DNA from: RGIG5579 sp045655865
GTDB taxonomy: Bacteria > Bacillota > Clostridia > Oscillospirales > SIG627
Assembly: GCA_045655865.1 (NCBI GenBank)
Contig: JAZOQB010000007.1
Location: 1-60,011 of the forward strand
DNA: 60,011 nucleotides
Direction of reading: 5' to 3'
The translations under genes and the position numbers were made by a program. Below, in pieces: positions 41,513 through 50,160 of this stretch (the first letter of the stretch is position 1; the number at the start of each line of letters is the position of its first letter). The notes beneath the pieces were generated by a model, which saw only the letters and a program-made list of their open reading frames with translations, made no database searches and was not told where the DNA came from.

Positions 41513-42934
41513 TCATACGATTTTCCCAATTTGAGCCATTTTCTGTAGCCTTATCTGGATCTCTTCCGGTCTGGAAAGATATTCATAAGGGTATTTTGGC
41601 CCTGCGATCCGCAGGATTCGCTCTCCTTTGTCTTCCGGTACGATTTTACTGATCCCTCCGGCTCCGCAAGCGAAAATATGACAAAGATCTTCCATCATGG
41701 CAAGATTGTAAATGCCGATCTTGTCATTTTTGGCAAAGCCAAGGTTCTCCAGATCTGCGGCAGCATTTTTTTGCCTGTATAGATAATATGGTCGCAGCCC
41801 CTGATTTATACAAAGACCGTAGGCCTGATCCGCGGCCTTAGGCCATTGCGGAGAATAGACGGGTATCTCTTGTCGGGAGGCGCTTTTTTTTCGGCAGAGG
41901 GCGTGGATGGTTAGGTTTTCCGGGGAAAGGGCCAGAACGTCATTTACACTTTGCAGAAAATCCCGGGGCGATTCTCCGGGAAGCCCTGCGATCAAATCGC
42001 AATTGACGCTGTCAAAGGAAAAGGTCCGCGCCAATTCCATTGCTTGAAAAAAGTCCTTTGCACTGTGGCGTCGGCCGATGCGCAAAAGGGTTTTATCGTG
42101 AACGGTCTGGGGGTTGATGCTGATCCGCTGGACCCCACCGACCGCCAAAACCTCAAGCTTTTCTCGGGTAATGGTGTCGGGCCGTCCCATTTCCACACAA
42201 AATTCCCGGCACTCTGTCAGGTCAAATTCCTCCCGGATCTGTCCGATAAGATCCTCTAGCTGTGCGGGGGATAAGATCCCCGGCGTGCCGCCGCCAAAGT
42301 ATACGGCCAACGGCTTTTTGCCATGATCCCGAAAAATTTTGGCAGTTGCTCTCAATTCTTCTTTCAGTAACGTCAAATACGACGGGATCAAAGAAAGGTG
42401 CTCCGGCGCGGAAGAGGAAATAAATGAGCAGTAGGAGCAGCGGCTGGGGCAAAAGGGAATGGATACGTATAGCATTACCTGACCTTTTCCCATTTTGCTT
42501 TTAAAAGCGCTTTCCTGCGTGGCCAAAAATTCCAGGAGGGCAGCCTTTTCCGGAGAAACCAGAAAATCGGTTTCCAAAAGGGATCGTACTTTTTCTCGGG
42601 AAAAACCGTGTTCTTGATAAAAAAGAGGAACTTTTACCGGCCGTACCCCTACCAAGGTTCCGTAGGGTGGACAATAGGAGGTAAAAGCCCGAGCCGCCCG
42701 TGCAAACGCGATCCCCAGGGCTGTGTTTTTTGCCCGGATAGGGTCCCGATGCCGGGAAAGATCGATCGTTTGCTGCTCTGTGGCTTTTTTTCCCTGGCTC
42801 TCCAAGGTCACTGTCACCGCTTTTTCGTCTGCTTTTGCTCTGACGCAAAGGTCAGGATGACCTTCGTGAAAAAAGAGAGAGGAGAGGTGGTAAAGAAAGA
42901 GGCGGCAGGCCTCGTTTTCTGCATAAAACTCCAT
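41513..42934 (-). CDS. hemZ: HemZ-type radical SAM coproporphyrinogen III dehydrogenase
   Basis: Oxygen-independent coproporphyrinogen oxidase-like radical SAM protein, 473 residues. An N-terminal ~160-residue domain specific to HemZ precedes the SAM core with CPSRCSYCSF iron-sulfur motif, YFGGGTPGILS, and the HemZ-type INPQTVHDKTLLRIGRRHS. Radical SAM sites look intact. ATG overlaps the dtd stop by one base. HemZ-type proteins are common in Clostridia lacking full haem synthesis, so the true substrate here is uncertain. Confidence 0.92.
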   Translation of the reverse strand: MEFYAENEACRLFLYHLSSLFFHEGHPDLCVRAKADEKAVTVTLESQGKKATEQQTIDLSRHRDPIRAKNTALGIAFARAARAFTSYCPPYGTLVGVRPVKVPLFYQEHGFSREKVRSLLETDFLVSPEKAALLEFLATQESAFKSKMGKGQVMLYVSIPFCPSRCSYCSFISSSAPEHLSLIPSYLTLLKEELRATAKIFRDHGKKPLAVYFGGGTPGILSPAQLEDLIGQIREEFDLTECREFCVEMGRPDTITREKLEVLAVGGVQRISINPQTVHDKTLLRIGRRHSAKDFFQAMELARTFSFDSVNCDLIAGLPGESPRDFLQSVNDVLALSPENLTIHALCRKKSASRQEIPVYSPQWPKAADQAYGLCINQGLRPYYLYRQKNAAADLENLGFAKNDKIGIYNLAMMEDLCHIFACGAGGISKIVPEDKGERILRIAGPKYPYEYLSRPEEIQIRLQKMAQIGKIV

Positions 42935-43407
42935 TATAGTTCTTCGCTATCCACAAGAATGGTCACAGGCCCGTCCCCGGTGATCTCCACAATCATATCT
43001 CCGCCGAAAACTCCGGGGAAGATCCTGGGGCTTTTGGCACCGGGCGGGGTGAGAAGCGCGGCTTCCGCTTCCATTTTTTTCAAAAAATAGTCGTAAAGCT
43101 CTCGAGCAGGACCGAATTTCATCGCTTTCAGAAAGTCAGGGCGCCGGGAGGAGAGATTGGCGTAAAGGGTAAAGTTGGACACCACCAAAATATCTGCCTC
43201 CACGTCCACGGCGCTTCGGTTGAGTTTTCCCTGATCATCGGCAAAGATCCGCATTTTCAAAATCTTTTGGATGACCTTATCCGCAATTTCCTTTGTATCT
43301 GTGTCTGCCAGCCCCAGAAGAATACACATCCCCTTGCCGCACTGAGATATCACCGAGCCTTCGCAAAGAACGCCGGACTTTTTTGTCACCTGTAAAACCG
43401 CTCTCAT
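42934..43407 (-). CDS. dtd: D-aminoacyl-tRNA deacylase
   Basis: Hydrolyses D-amino acids (and glycine) mis-attached to tRNA. 157 residues, slightly longer than usual. The two family motifs are LVVSNFTLYANLSSRRPDF (normally SQFTLYA) and GDGPVTILVDS, the cross-subunit Gly-cisPro motif. GVFGGDM lies before the latter. ATG overlaps the relA stop (ATGA). The relA-dtd pair is conserved in Firmicutes. Confidence 0.95.
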   Translation of the reverse strand: MRAVLQVTKKSGVLCEGSVISQCGKGMCILLGLADTDTKEIADKVIQKILKMRIFADDQGKLNRSAVDVEADILVVSNFTLYANLSSRRPDFLKAMKFGPARELYDYFLKKMEAEAALLTPPGAKSPRIFPGVFGGDMIVEITGDGPVTILVDSEEL

Positions 43408-45599
43408 GCGCCGCCTCCTACCAGGATCCGAAGGATCTCTTTGTTCTTTTTTAGTCGCTCAATGATGGCGTTCAAATGTTCTCTTCCCCGGATTTTGATG
43501 GTCATGGTGATCAAGCTGGTTCCGGGGGAAGAAATTTGGGTGTTCAGGGCGGAAATCGAGATCCTCATGTCCGCAAGAGTGGTAGAAATGGAAGAGATGA
43601 CACCGATGTTATCCGCTACGATAAGCTGTAAAACGGCGTTGTAGACATGAGATTGCATATCCCCGGCACTAGCCGACCAGGTGGCGTTGACCCAGCGATC
43701 TTTTTCTGCGCTTTGCAATCCTTCGACTGCGTGGGGGCAGCTGAATTTATGTACCGAGACGCCATACCCTCTGGTGATGTAGCCAATGATCTCGTCTCCG
43801 GGCAAGGGAGAGCAACATTTGGCAAATTTCACCTGGCAATTTTCAAGGCCTTCGATGATCACTCCGCTCTTGGAGTGCTTTTCCTCTTTTCTTTCCGTCT
43901 GGGTCTGTGTCACTTCCAGAGCTGCAGGAGTTTGCGAGGCCAGACTGCGCTCGATCTCGTCCCGTATCTTTACGTGGATCTTGGTTAAGGCGATCCCGCC
44001 GTAACCGATCGAATTATAGAGATCATCCAGACTGTCCAGCCCATGACGCTGAGCAATTCTGGCCATGATCTGCTCTTTGACTTCGTCTTTCAAGTCCTTT
44101 CGGATCTTGTCGAATTCTTTGTTGACTTCTGCACGGGCAAGTTGAATGTTTTCTTCTCGTTTTTCCTTTTTGTACCAGCCGCGGATCTTGTTTTTCGCCT
44201 CACCGCTCTTGACGATCTTGAGCCAGTCTCGGCTGGGACCTTTCGAAGCGGAAGAGGTGAGCACTTCCACGATCTGTCCGGTTTGGAGCACGGTGGTGAT
44301 GGGGGCAATGGAACCGTTGATCTTAATTCCCACCATTTTGTTGCCTACTCCGGAATGGATGGCATAGGCAAAATCGATTCCACAGGCGCCGGTGGGAAGA
44401 GAGACTACGTCTCCCTTGGGGGTAAATACGAAGATCTCGTCTTCGAACATGTCGATCTTTAAGGGACGCAGATATTCGTCCGGATCCATGGATTTTTGTT
44501 CGCTCTCCAGGAGCATGTGGATCCATTCCAGCTTTTTGGACATCCCTTCGCTACCCTGGGCGCCGCTTTTGTACTTCCAGTGTGCAGCGATTCCGTACTC
44601 GGCGATCTGGTGCATCTCCCGGGTGCGGATCTGTACTTCAAAGGGGATCCCGTCCCGACCGATGACCGTGGTGTGGAGAGAACGGTAGTTGTTGGGCTTG
44701 GGGTTGGAGATGTAGTCTTTAAAGCGCCCCGGCATGGAGTGATACGACTCATGGATCAGACCAAGGGCAGTGTAACAGGCCATCTCTGTGTCTACAATGA
44801 TGCGTACTGCATAAAAATCGTAGATCTGATCGAAGCTTTTGCTGGAACGGTAGATCTTTCGATAAATGGAATAGATGCTTTTGACCCTTCCCTGAATGGA
44901 AAAGTCCATTTCTTGATCTTGCATCTTTTCCCCGATCTCTTTCTGTACCCGTTCGATAAAGCCCAGGTTTTCCCCGTATTTTGTTTCGATCCACGTTTGG
45001 ATCTCTTTATAGCCGATCGGGTCCAGGTACTGCAGGCAAAGGCTTTCCAATTCCTGCTTGATCCTCTGGATACCCAAGCGGTGGGCCAGCGGTGCGTAGA
45101 CGTGCATGGTCTCCAGGGCAATGAGCCGCTGCTTGGATTCCAAGTGAGAGGAAAGGGTGCGCATGTTGTGAAGCCGGTCACAGAGCTTGATGAGGATCAC
45201 TCGAATGTCTCGGCTCATGGCCAAAAACATTTTTCTCAAATTCTCGATCTGCTCTTCTTCCTTGTCTTCAAAGGGGATGGCCACCAATTTTGTCAGTCCG
45301 TCTACCAGGATTTTCACATCGTTTCCAAAGGCCTCGCCGATTCCATCCAGGCTTTTTCCGGGGCAATCTTCTACAATATCATGAAGAAGGGCTGCACAAA
45401 TGGCGTCGGTATCCAGATTCAGCTCGGCGCAGATCTCCGCCACCGCCAAGGGATGAAAAATATATTCTTCTCCTGATTTGCGAAATTGCCCCCGGTGCGC
45501 CTCCTCTGCAAAGAGAAAGGCACGCTGGATTTTTTCTTTGTCGTATTTGTTTCCGCTTTCATCCAGGAGAGAAAAAAGACGTTTGGTATCAGCTGCCAT
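43404..45599 (-). CDS. relA: Bifunctional (p)ppGpp synthetase/hydrolase (Rel)
   Basis: Stringent-response enzyme, 731 residues. The N-terminal hydrolase has an HD motif LLHDIVEDCP and looks catalytic; the synthetase domain contains YDFYAVRIIVD and IPFEVQIRTREMHQIAEYGIAAHWKYK. A TGS domain (FVFTPKGDVVSLPTGACGIDFAYAIH) and C-terminal ACT domain sense stalled ribosomes. Full length for Gram-positive Rel. Preceded by a good promoter about 55 bases upstream. Confidence 0.96.
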   Translation of the reverse strand: MAADTKRLFSLLDESGNKYDKEKIQRAFLFAEEAHRGQFRKSGEEYIFHPLAVAEICAELNLDTDAICAALLHDIVEDCPGKSLDGIGEAFGNDVKILVDGLTKLVAIPFEDKEEEQIENLRKMFLAMSRDIRVILIKLCDRLHNMRTLSSHLESKQRLIALETMHVYAPLAHRLGIQRIKQELESLCLQYLDPIGYKEIQTWIETKYGENLGFIERVQKEIGEKMQDQEMDFSIQGRVKSIYSIYRKIYRSSKSFDQIYDFYAVRIIVDTEMACYTALGLIHESYHSMPGRFKDYISNPKPNNYRSLHTTVIGRDGIPFEVQIRTREMHQIAEYGIAAHWKYKSGAQGSEGMSKKLEWIHMLLESEQKSMDPDEYLRPLKIDMFEDEIFVFTPKGDVVSLPTGACGIDFAYAIHSGVGNKMVGIKINGSIAPITTVLQTGQIVEVLTSSASKGPSRDWLKIVKSGEAKNKIRGWYKKEKREENIQLARAEVNKEFDKIRKDLKDEVKEQIMARIAQRHGLDSLDDLYNSIGYGGIALTKIHVKIRDEIERSLASQTPAALEVTQTQTERKEEKHSKSGVIIEGLENCQVKFAKCCSPLPGDEIIGYITRGYGVSVHKFSCPHAVEGLQSAEKDRWVNATWSASAGDMQSHVYNAVLQLIVADNIGVISSISTTLADMRISISALNTQISSPGTSLITMTIKIRGREHLNAIIERLKKNKEILRILVGGGA

Positions 45600-45655
45600 A
45601 TCTGCCTGACCATTCCTTTCTGGGTCTGAGAAATCGAAATTGATAATAATATTCT

Positions 45656-45684
45656 ATTATACATTGCTTTTCCAGAAAATACAA
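45656..45684 (-). promoter_or_regulatory. Promoter of relA-dtd-hemZ-murJ-like run
   Basis: Minus strand TTGTAT (45684-45679), 17-base spacer, TATAAT (45661-45656). Confidence 0.75.
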
Positions 45685-45752
45685 GCCTCCCCCGCGATTT
45701 AAAAATGGGAAGACAAAGCTGCAGGATTTTTTTCGAATTTTGCCTTTTTGTC

Positions 45753-45780
45753 TTGCTTTTTTTTATTTTGGTGCTACAAT
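45753..45780 (+). promoter_or_regulatory. Promoter of the MATE exporter
   Basis: TTGCTT (45753-45758), 16-base spacer, TACAAT (45775-45780) with an upstream TG extension. Confidence 0.55.
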
Positions 45781-45845
45781 CGACAATAGAAGATCGATGA
45801 GAAATGAACAGTAGATTTTCGCATCCGGAGGCCAGGAGGAACACT

Positions 45846-47231
45846 ATGCAGGCCAAGCATTCCATGAATTTAACGGAAGGATCGGTTTTTAAAAAGTTTC
45901 TTACCTTTTCTATTCCGATTCTTTTGTCCAATTTGTTGCAGCAACTTTTCCATGCCGCGGACGTGATGGTGGCGGGGAAATTCTCCCAAGATTCTGCTGT
46001 GGCTTTGGGGGCGGTAGGCGCTACCGGTTCCATCACAACTCTCCTTTTAAACCTCTTCCTGGGACTTTCCGTGGGAGCCAACGTGGTCTGTGCCAATCTC
46101 TACGGCGCAAAAAAGCAGAAGGATCTTCGCCGTGCCATGCACACCGCTATGATCGTGGCGGGGTTTGCAGGTGTTTTCATCGGAATCGTCGGATTTGTTT
46201 TCGCCAGACCGATCCTGACCCTCATGGGAACCCCGGATTCCATCTTAGATCAGGCCACTGTTTATATGAGGATCATCTTTTTGGGTCAGCCGGGCAGCTT
46301 GATGTACAATTTCGGTGCGGGAATTCTGCGGGCTCACGGAGATACCAAGCGTCCCATGTACGTGCTTTCTGCCTCTGGGGTTCTCAATGTCCTTTTGAAT
46401 CTTCTTTTTGTGATCGTGTTTCACCTGGACGTGGCCGGCGTGGCCTTGGCTACCATTATTGCCCACTATCTTTCCGCGGGAGTGGTTCTGCTCTTTCTTT
46501 TTCATCCCGGAGGAGATTACCAGCTGGAGCTTCGCAGCCTTTGTCTGGATCGGGAGCAGCTGGCGAAGATCGTCAAGATCGGAATCCCCTGCGGCTTGAA
46601 CGGAATGATGTTCAGCATTTCCAATGTGGTTGTGGTCTCTGCCATCAATTCTTTTGGAGACATGCAGGTAGCGGGCAATTCTGCTGCATACAGCGTGGAA
46701 TGTATCATTTATCAGATTTTGGGTGCCTTTTATAGCGCCTGCGTCAGCTTTTCCGGTCAAAATTTTGGCGTTAAGGACTTTCGCCGTATTGACCGGCTCC
46801 TTTGGCAGAGCACTCTCTGTGCCAATGCGTTGATTTTAGTGTCGGCGGTGGCCATCACTATTTCTCCCGTTTTTTTCCTTGGCCTTTTCACCGATGACGC
46901 CGAGGTGATCCGTCTTGGCATTCCCCGAATTCTCACGACTTCCTGGGGATATTTGCTCTATGCTGCTTCGGAAATGGCCATCGGATGCAGCCGGGGGATG
47001 GGGAAATCCACGGTTCCTGCGATCCTCAATGCATTTTTTGTCTGTGTTCCCCGATTGATCTGGGTGTTTGTGGTGATGCCCCTTACCAAGGGAAGCTACC
47101 AATTTTTGTTGCTTTGCTATCCGGTTTCTTGGATCCTTTCTTCCACATCGCAGCTGATCTGCTATTTTTATTACCGCCGGATCGAGACAAGAAAACACAG
47201 GGAATCTTTGGCATCGGCACAAGCTTTGTAA
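45846..47231 (+). CDS. MATE-family multidrug/cation exporter
   Basis: 461 residues with about 12 membrane helices. The N-terminus FLTFSIPILLSNLLQQLFHAADVMVAGKF and GATGSITTLLLNLFLGLSVGANVV are the MATE signature, repeated in the second half (IPCGLNGMMFSISNVVV). Members extrude drugs or metabolites in exchange for Na+ or H+. ATG 45846 is chosen over an upstream ATG because it lies 7 bases after AGGAGG. The substrate is unknown; it stands alone between a promoter and a terminator. Confidence 0.92.
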   Translation: MQAKHSMNLTEGSVFKKFLTFSIPILLSNLLQQLFHAADVMVAGKFSQDSAVALGAVGATGSITTLLLNLFLGLSVGANVVCANLYGAKKQKDLRRAMHTAMIVAGFAGVFIGIVGFVFARPILTLMGTPDSILDQATVYMRIIFLGQPGSLMYNFGAGILRAHGDTKRPMYVLSASGVLNVLLNLLFVIVFHLDVAGVALATIIAHYLSAGVVLLFLFHPGGDYQLELRSLCLDREQLAKIVKIGIPCGLNGMMFSISNVVVVSAINSFGDMQVAGNSAAYSVECIIYQILGAFYSACVSFSGQNFGVKDFRRIDRLLWQSTLCANALILVSAVAITISPVFFLGLFTDDAEVIRLGIPRILTTSWGYLLYAASEMAIGCSRGMGKSTVPAILNAFFVCVPRLIWVFVVMPLTKGSYQFLLLCYPVSWILSSTSQLICYFYYRRIETRKHRESLASAQAL

Positions 47232-47269
47232 GAAAAAAACAAGAATCTGTACCGAACGGACCGGCTTGT

Positions 47270-47300
47270 AAGGAGTAGCGTTTTGCGCTACTCCTTTTTT
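47270..47300 (+). terminator. Terminator after the MATE gene
   Basis: 11-bp stem AAGGAGTAGCG/CGCTACTCCTT, loop TTTTG, T-run. Confidence 0.92.
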
Positions 47301-47418
47301 CTTTGCGGCAGCAAATATTCTGAAAGTGTTGCATAAATCACGTTGTTTGCAAATGAGATTCGGGATAAAAAATAAAAGGAAAAAACTCGCGGAAAAAGGA
47401 AAAAACTCTGCAGATTGC

Positions 47419-47447
47419 CTTGACTTTTCCTCTTTTTTGCTATATAA
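47419..47447 (+). promoter_or_regulatory. Promoter of plsC-ispH/S1
   Basis: TTGACT (47419-47424), 17-base spacer, perfect TATAAT (47442-47447). Confidence 0.85.
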
Positions 47448-47477
47448 TGATAGGCAATTGATTTTTGCGGAGGAAAT

Positions 47478-48089
47478 ATGGGGTTGTACGATCGTCTGGT
47501 GCGGATCATCCGCCCGCTTTTGCGATTTTTCTTCCCGGTTCGCTTTTTGAATTGCCCCCCCGCACTTTCTGAGGAAGGGCTAATCGTTTGCGCCAACCAT
47601 CTTTCGGATATCGATCCGTTGTTTTTGGCTATATCGCTTCCCCGCAATTTGACTTTTTTGGCAAAGCAGGAATTGTTTCGCGTTCCCGTTCTTGGAAAGA
47701 TCGTGGAGAAATGCGGGGTGATCCCCTTGTCTCGCAACGGTGGAGATGCCGCGAAATTGATGCAGGCGGTGCGTGAGTTGAAGAGCGGTAAGGTTCTTGC
47801 CATCTTCCCTCAAGGAACGCGTTGCCGCAGACCGCTTTCCCGAGAGGATTTTAAGGCTGGAGCCGGGATGATGGCGACCCTCTCCGGTGCCAAGATTCTG
47901 CCGGTAGGGATTTACACGAAAAACTATAAAGTGCGCCTGTTTCGCAAGACCATCGTTCAATTTGGGGAAGTGATGAGCGTCAATCCCCCAAAGGATATGG
48001 GAAAAAAAGAACAATCGGTTTTCGTCTCCGATTTGATTTTTTCGGAGATTGAAAAATTGGAAACGATCGCCCGGGAGGGTGAAAAGTGA
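47478..48089 (+). CDS. plsC: 1-acyl-sn-glycerol-3-phosphate acyltransferase (PlsC family)
   Basis: Second acylation step of phosphatidic acid synthesis. 203 residues. Catalytic NHLSDID (family NHxxxxD) in VCANHLSDIDPLFLA, acceptor motif VIPLSRNGGDAAK, and FPQGTR where most members have EGTR. SD GCGGAGGAA. Its stop overlaps the next GTG start. Linkage plsC-ispH is common in Clostridia; the usual upstream cmk is not here. Confidence 0.93.
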   Translation: MGLYDRLVRIIRPLLRFFFPVRFLNCPPALSEEGLIVCANHLSDIDPLFLAISLPRNLTFLAKQELFRVPVLGKIVEKCGVIPLSRNGGDAAKLMQAVRELKSGKVLAIFPQGTRCRRPLSREDFKAGAGMMATLSGAKILPVGIYTKNYKVRLFRKTIVQFGEVMSVNPPKDMGKKEQSVFVSDLIFSEIEKLETIAREGEK

Positions 48090-50098
48090 AGATTCTCCTA
48101 TCCCGGCATGCCGGCTTTTGCTTCGGTGTGCGAAGGGCCGTGGATATGCTGGAAGAAGAGGTATCCCGGGGCGAAAAAAAGATATACACTTTAGGGCACA
48201 TCATCCACAACGAGGACTTTAATGCGGATCTGGAACGTCGCGGCGTTAAAAACCTTGGGGTGAAGGAGCTTGATGCCATCGAAAAAGAAAATTCCCTGGT
48301 GTTTATTCGGACCCACGGCGTCCCCCGTAGCGTGGTGGAACACCTGGAGGAAAAGAAGATCTCCTATATCGATGCCACTTGTCCCTTTGTAAAGAAGATT
48401 CACCAGATCGTCCTCAAGGAAGAAGAACTTGCCCGGGAGACGGGAGAAAAGATCGTCTTTGTCCTTCTGGGGGATGAAAAGCACCCGGAAGTTTTAGGGA
48501 TCATAAGCTTTGCCCGGGAAAACCCGGTGGTAGTCATCCGTAGTCTGGAGGAATTGGAGCAATACGAGAAACGGGGAAACAAAAATCTTCGCCACGTATT
48601 CCTCTCGCAGACGACTCAAAGCGTTTTGGAATGGGAAAAGTGCTGTCTGTTTGCCAAAGAGAACTTTTCCAAGCTTTCTTTCTACGACACCATTTGCAAT
48701 GTGACCGGCATCCGTCAAAAGGACGCGCGTGAAATTGCAAATCAGAGCGATTTGATGGTGATCGTGGGAGGAAAGAGCAGTAGCAACACCAAAGAGCTGG
48801 TATCGGTCAGCAAAGAGATTTGCCCGACCGTTCACATCAGAAATGCGACAGAATTGCCGCAAAATCAATTTAAAAAGGATATGACTGTTGGGGTATCGGC
48901 AGGAGCTTCTACCCCGGACAGTGTGATCAAGGAGGTAATACAAACCATGTCGGAAATCAAGAACGACGAAATGAGCTTTGAAGAATTGCTCGACCAAACA
49001 TTCAAAACTGTCAGAACAGGAGAAGAAGTAACAGGGATCGTGACCAGTGTCTTTGCCAACGAAGTCCATGTGGATCTTGGAATCAAGCACACCGGTATTC
49101 TTCCTTCCAGCGAAGTGGTTGACAGTGAATCCGATCTTTTGGCAAACTTCAAGCCCGGCGACCAGATCAACGTTCTGGTACAGAAGTTCAACGACCCGGA
49201 GGGAACCGTTCAGGTTTCGAAAAAGAGAGTGGATTCTCGGGCCGGTTGGATTAAAATCCAGGAGGCGTTTGAGGGTGGCCAAACCCTTTCCGGCAAGGTG
49301 ACCAGCGTCATTAAAGGCGGCATCCTGGTGTCTGATGAGATTCAGAGCTATTTTGTTCCCGCATCTCTCACCGGAGCTCCCAAGGGAGCAAGCCTCGATC
49401 CCATGCTGGGTCAGAACGTCGCATTTAAGATCGTGGAGATCGACTCTTCCAGAAAGAGAGCCATCGCCTCTATCCGCGAAGTTCTCCGAGAGGAGAGAAA
49501 GGTTCTGGAAGAGAAGTTCTGGAGCGAGGTGGAAGAGGGCAAAGTTTATACCGGTAAGGTAAAATCCATCACCTCTTACGGAGCCTTTGTTGACCTGGGC
49601 GGCGTGGATGGAATGGTCCACATCACCGAGCTTTCTTGGAAGAAGTTGAAGAGCCCCGCTGAGGTGGTGAGCGTTGGCGATGAGATCACCGTGTTTGTCA
49701 AAGAGATCCATGCTGATACCAAGAAGATCAGCTTAGGTCACAAGACCGAAGAGACCAATCCTTGGAACCTGCTGCGCGACCAGTACCAGGCAGGGGACGT
49801 GGCTACTGTGAAGATCGTCAGCTTGACCACGTTCGGCGCTTTTGCCGAGCTGATTCCCGGAATTGACGGTCTGATTCACATTTCCCAGATCGCCGACCAC
49901 AAGATCGCCAATCCCGCTGAGGTTTTGAAGGTGGGAGACGAGGTTCAGGTGGAAGTGATCGATATCAACTACGACACCCACAGAGTCAGCCTTTCCATGC
50001 GTGCTTTGCTGGAGAAGGCAGAGGAAGAAGCTCAGGAAGAGATCCTGGAGGAAAACGCTCAGTACGTTCAGGAGCAAGAGGAATCCAGCGAAGAATAA
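48086..50098 (+). CDS. ispH: IspH-S1 fusion: HMBPP reductase joined to ribosomal-protein-S1-like domains
   Basis: 670 residues from GTG 48086. Residues 1-285 are 4-hydroxy-3-methylbut-2-enyl diphosphate reductase, the last step of the MEP isoprenoid pathway: first cluster cysteine Cys12 in HAGFCFGV, second in DATCPFVKK, third in TICNVTG, plus the active-site FIRTHGVPR. Residues ~310-640 are four S1 RNA-binding repeats (for example GIVTSVFANEVHVDLG, GKVKSITSYGAFVDLGG, VKIVSLTTFGAFAEL), followed by an acidic tail. This fusion is known in Clostridia. An in-frame ATG with a perfect SD lies exactly at the domain junction (codon 288). Confidence 0.95.
   Translation: MKILLSRHAGFCFGVRRAVDMLEEEVSRGEKKIYTLGHIIHNEDFNADLERRGVKNLGVKELDAIEKENSLVFIRTHGVPRSVVEHLEEKKISYIDATCPFVKKIHQIVLKEEELARETGEKIVFVLLGDEKHPEVLGIISFARENPVVVIRSLEELEQYEKRGNKNLRHVFLSQTTQSVLEWEKCCLFAKENFSKLSFYDTICNVTGIRQKDAREIANQSDLMVIVGGKSSSNTKELVSVSKEICPTVHIRNATELPQNQFKKDMTVGVSAGASTPDSVIKEVIQTMSEIKNDEMSFEELLDQTFKTVRTGEEVTGIVTSVFANEVHVDLGIKHTGILPSSEVVDSESDLLANFKPGDQINVLVQKFNDPEGTVQVSKKRVDSRAGWIKIQEAFEGGQTLSGKVTSVIKGGILVSDEIQSYFVPASLTGAPKGASLDPMLGQNVAFKIVEIDSSRKRAIASIREVLREERKVLEEKFWSEVEEGKVYTGKVKSITSYGAFVDLGGVDGMVHITELSWKKLKSPAEVVSVGDEITVFVKEIHADTKKISLGHKTEETNPWNLLRDQYQAGDVATVKIVSLTTFGAFAELIPGIDGLIHISQIADHKIANPAEVLKVGDEVQVEVIDINYDTHRVSLSMRALLEKAEEEAQEEILEENAQYVQEQEESSEE
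48929..48949 (+). promoter_or_regulatory. Internal SD and ATG start for a free S1-domain protein
   Basis: AAGGAGGT (48929-48936), 10-base spacer, ATG 48947 in frame. Yields a 383-residue four-S1-domain chain, about the size of stand-alone Firmicutes S1 homologues. Confidence 0.5.
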
Positions 50099-50117
50099 TT
50101 CAAACATTTGAAACGAT

Positions 50118-50156
50118 AAAATTTTGCCGAAAGCGGAAGTTTTCGGCAAAATTTTT
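50118..50156. terminator. Bidirectional terminator, ispH-S1 / GerA gene
   Basis: 15-bp stem AAAATTTTGCCGAAA with its complement (50118-50132 with 50141-50155), 8-base loop, T-run. Confidence 0.88.
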
Positions 50157-50160
50157 CTCA

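Noticed and set aside
48494..49711. 405-codon open frame antisense to the IspH-S1 gene
   Set aside because: It mirrors a strongly coding gene with clear domains, has no SD or family features, and is best explained by codon bias of the sense strand.
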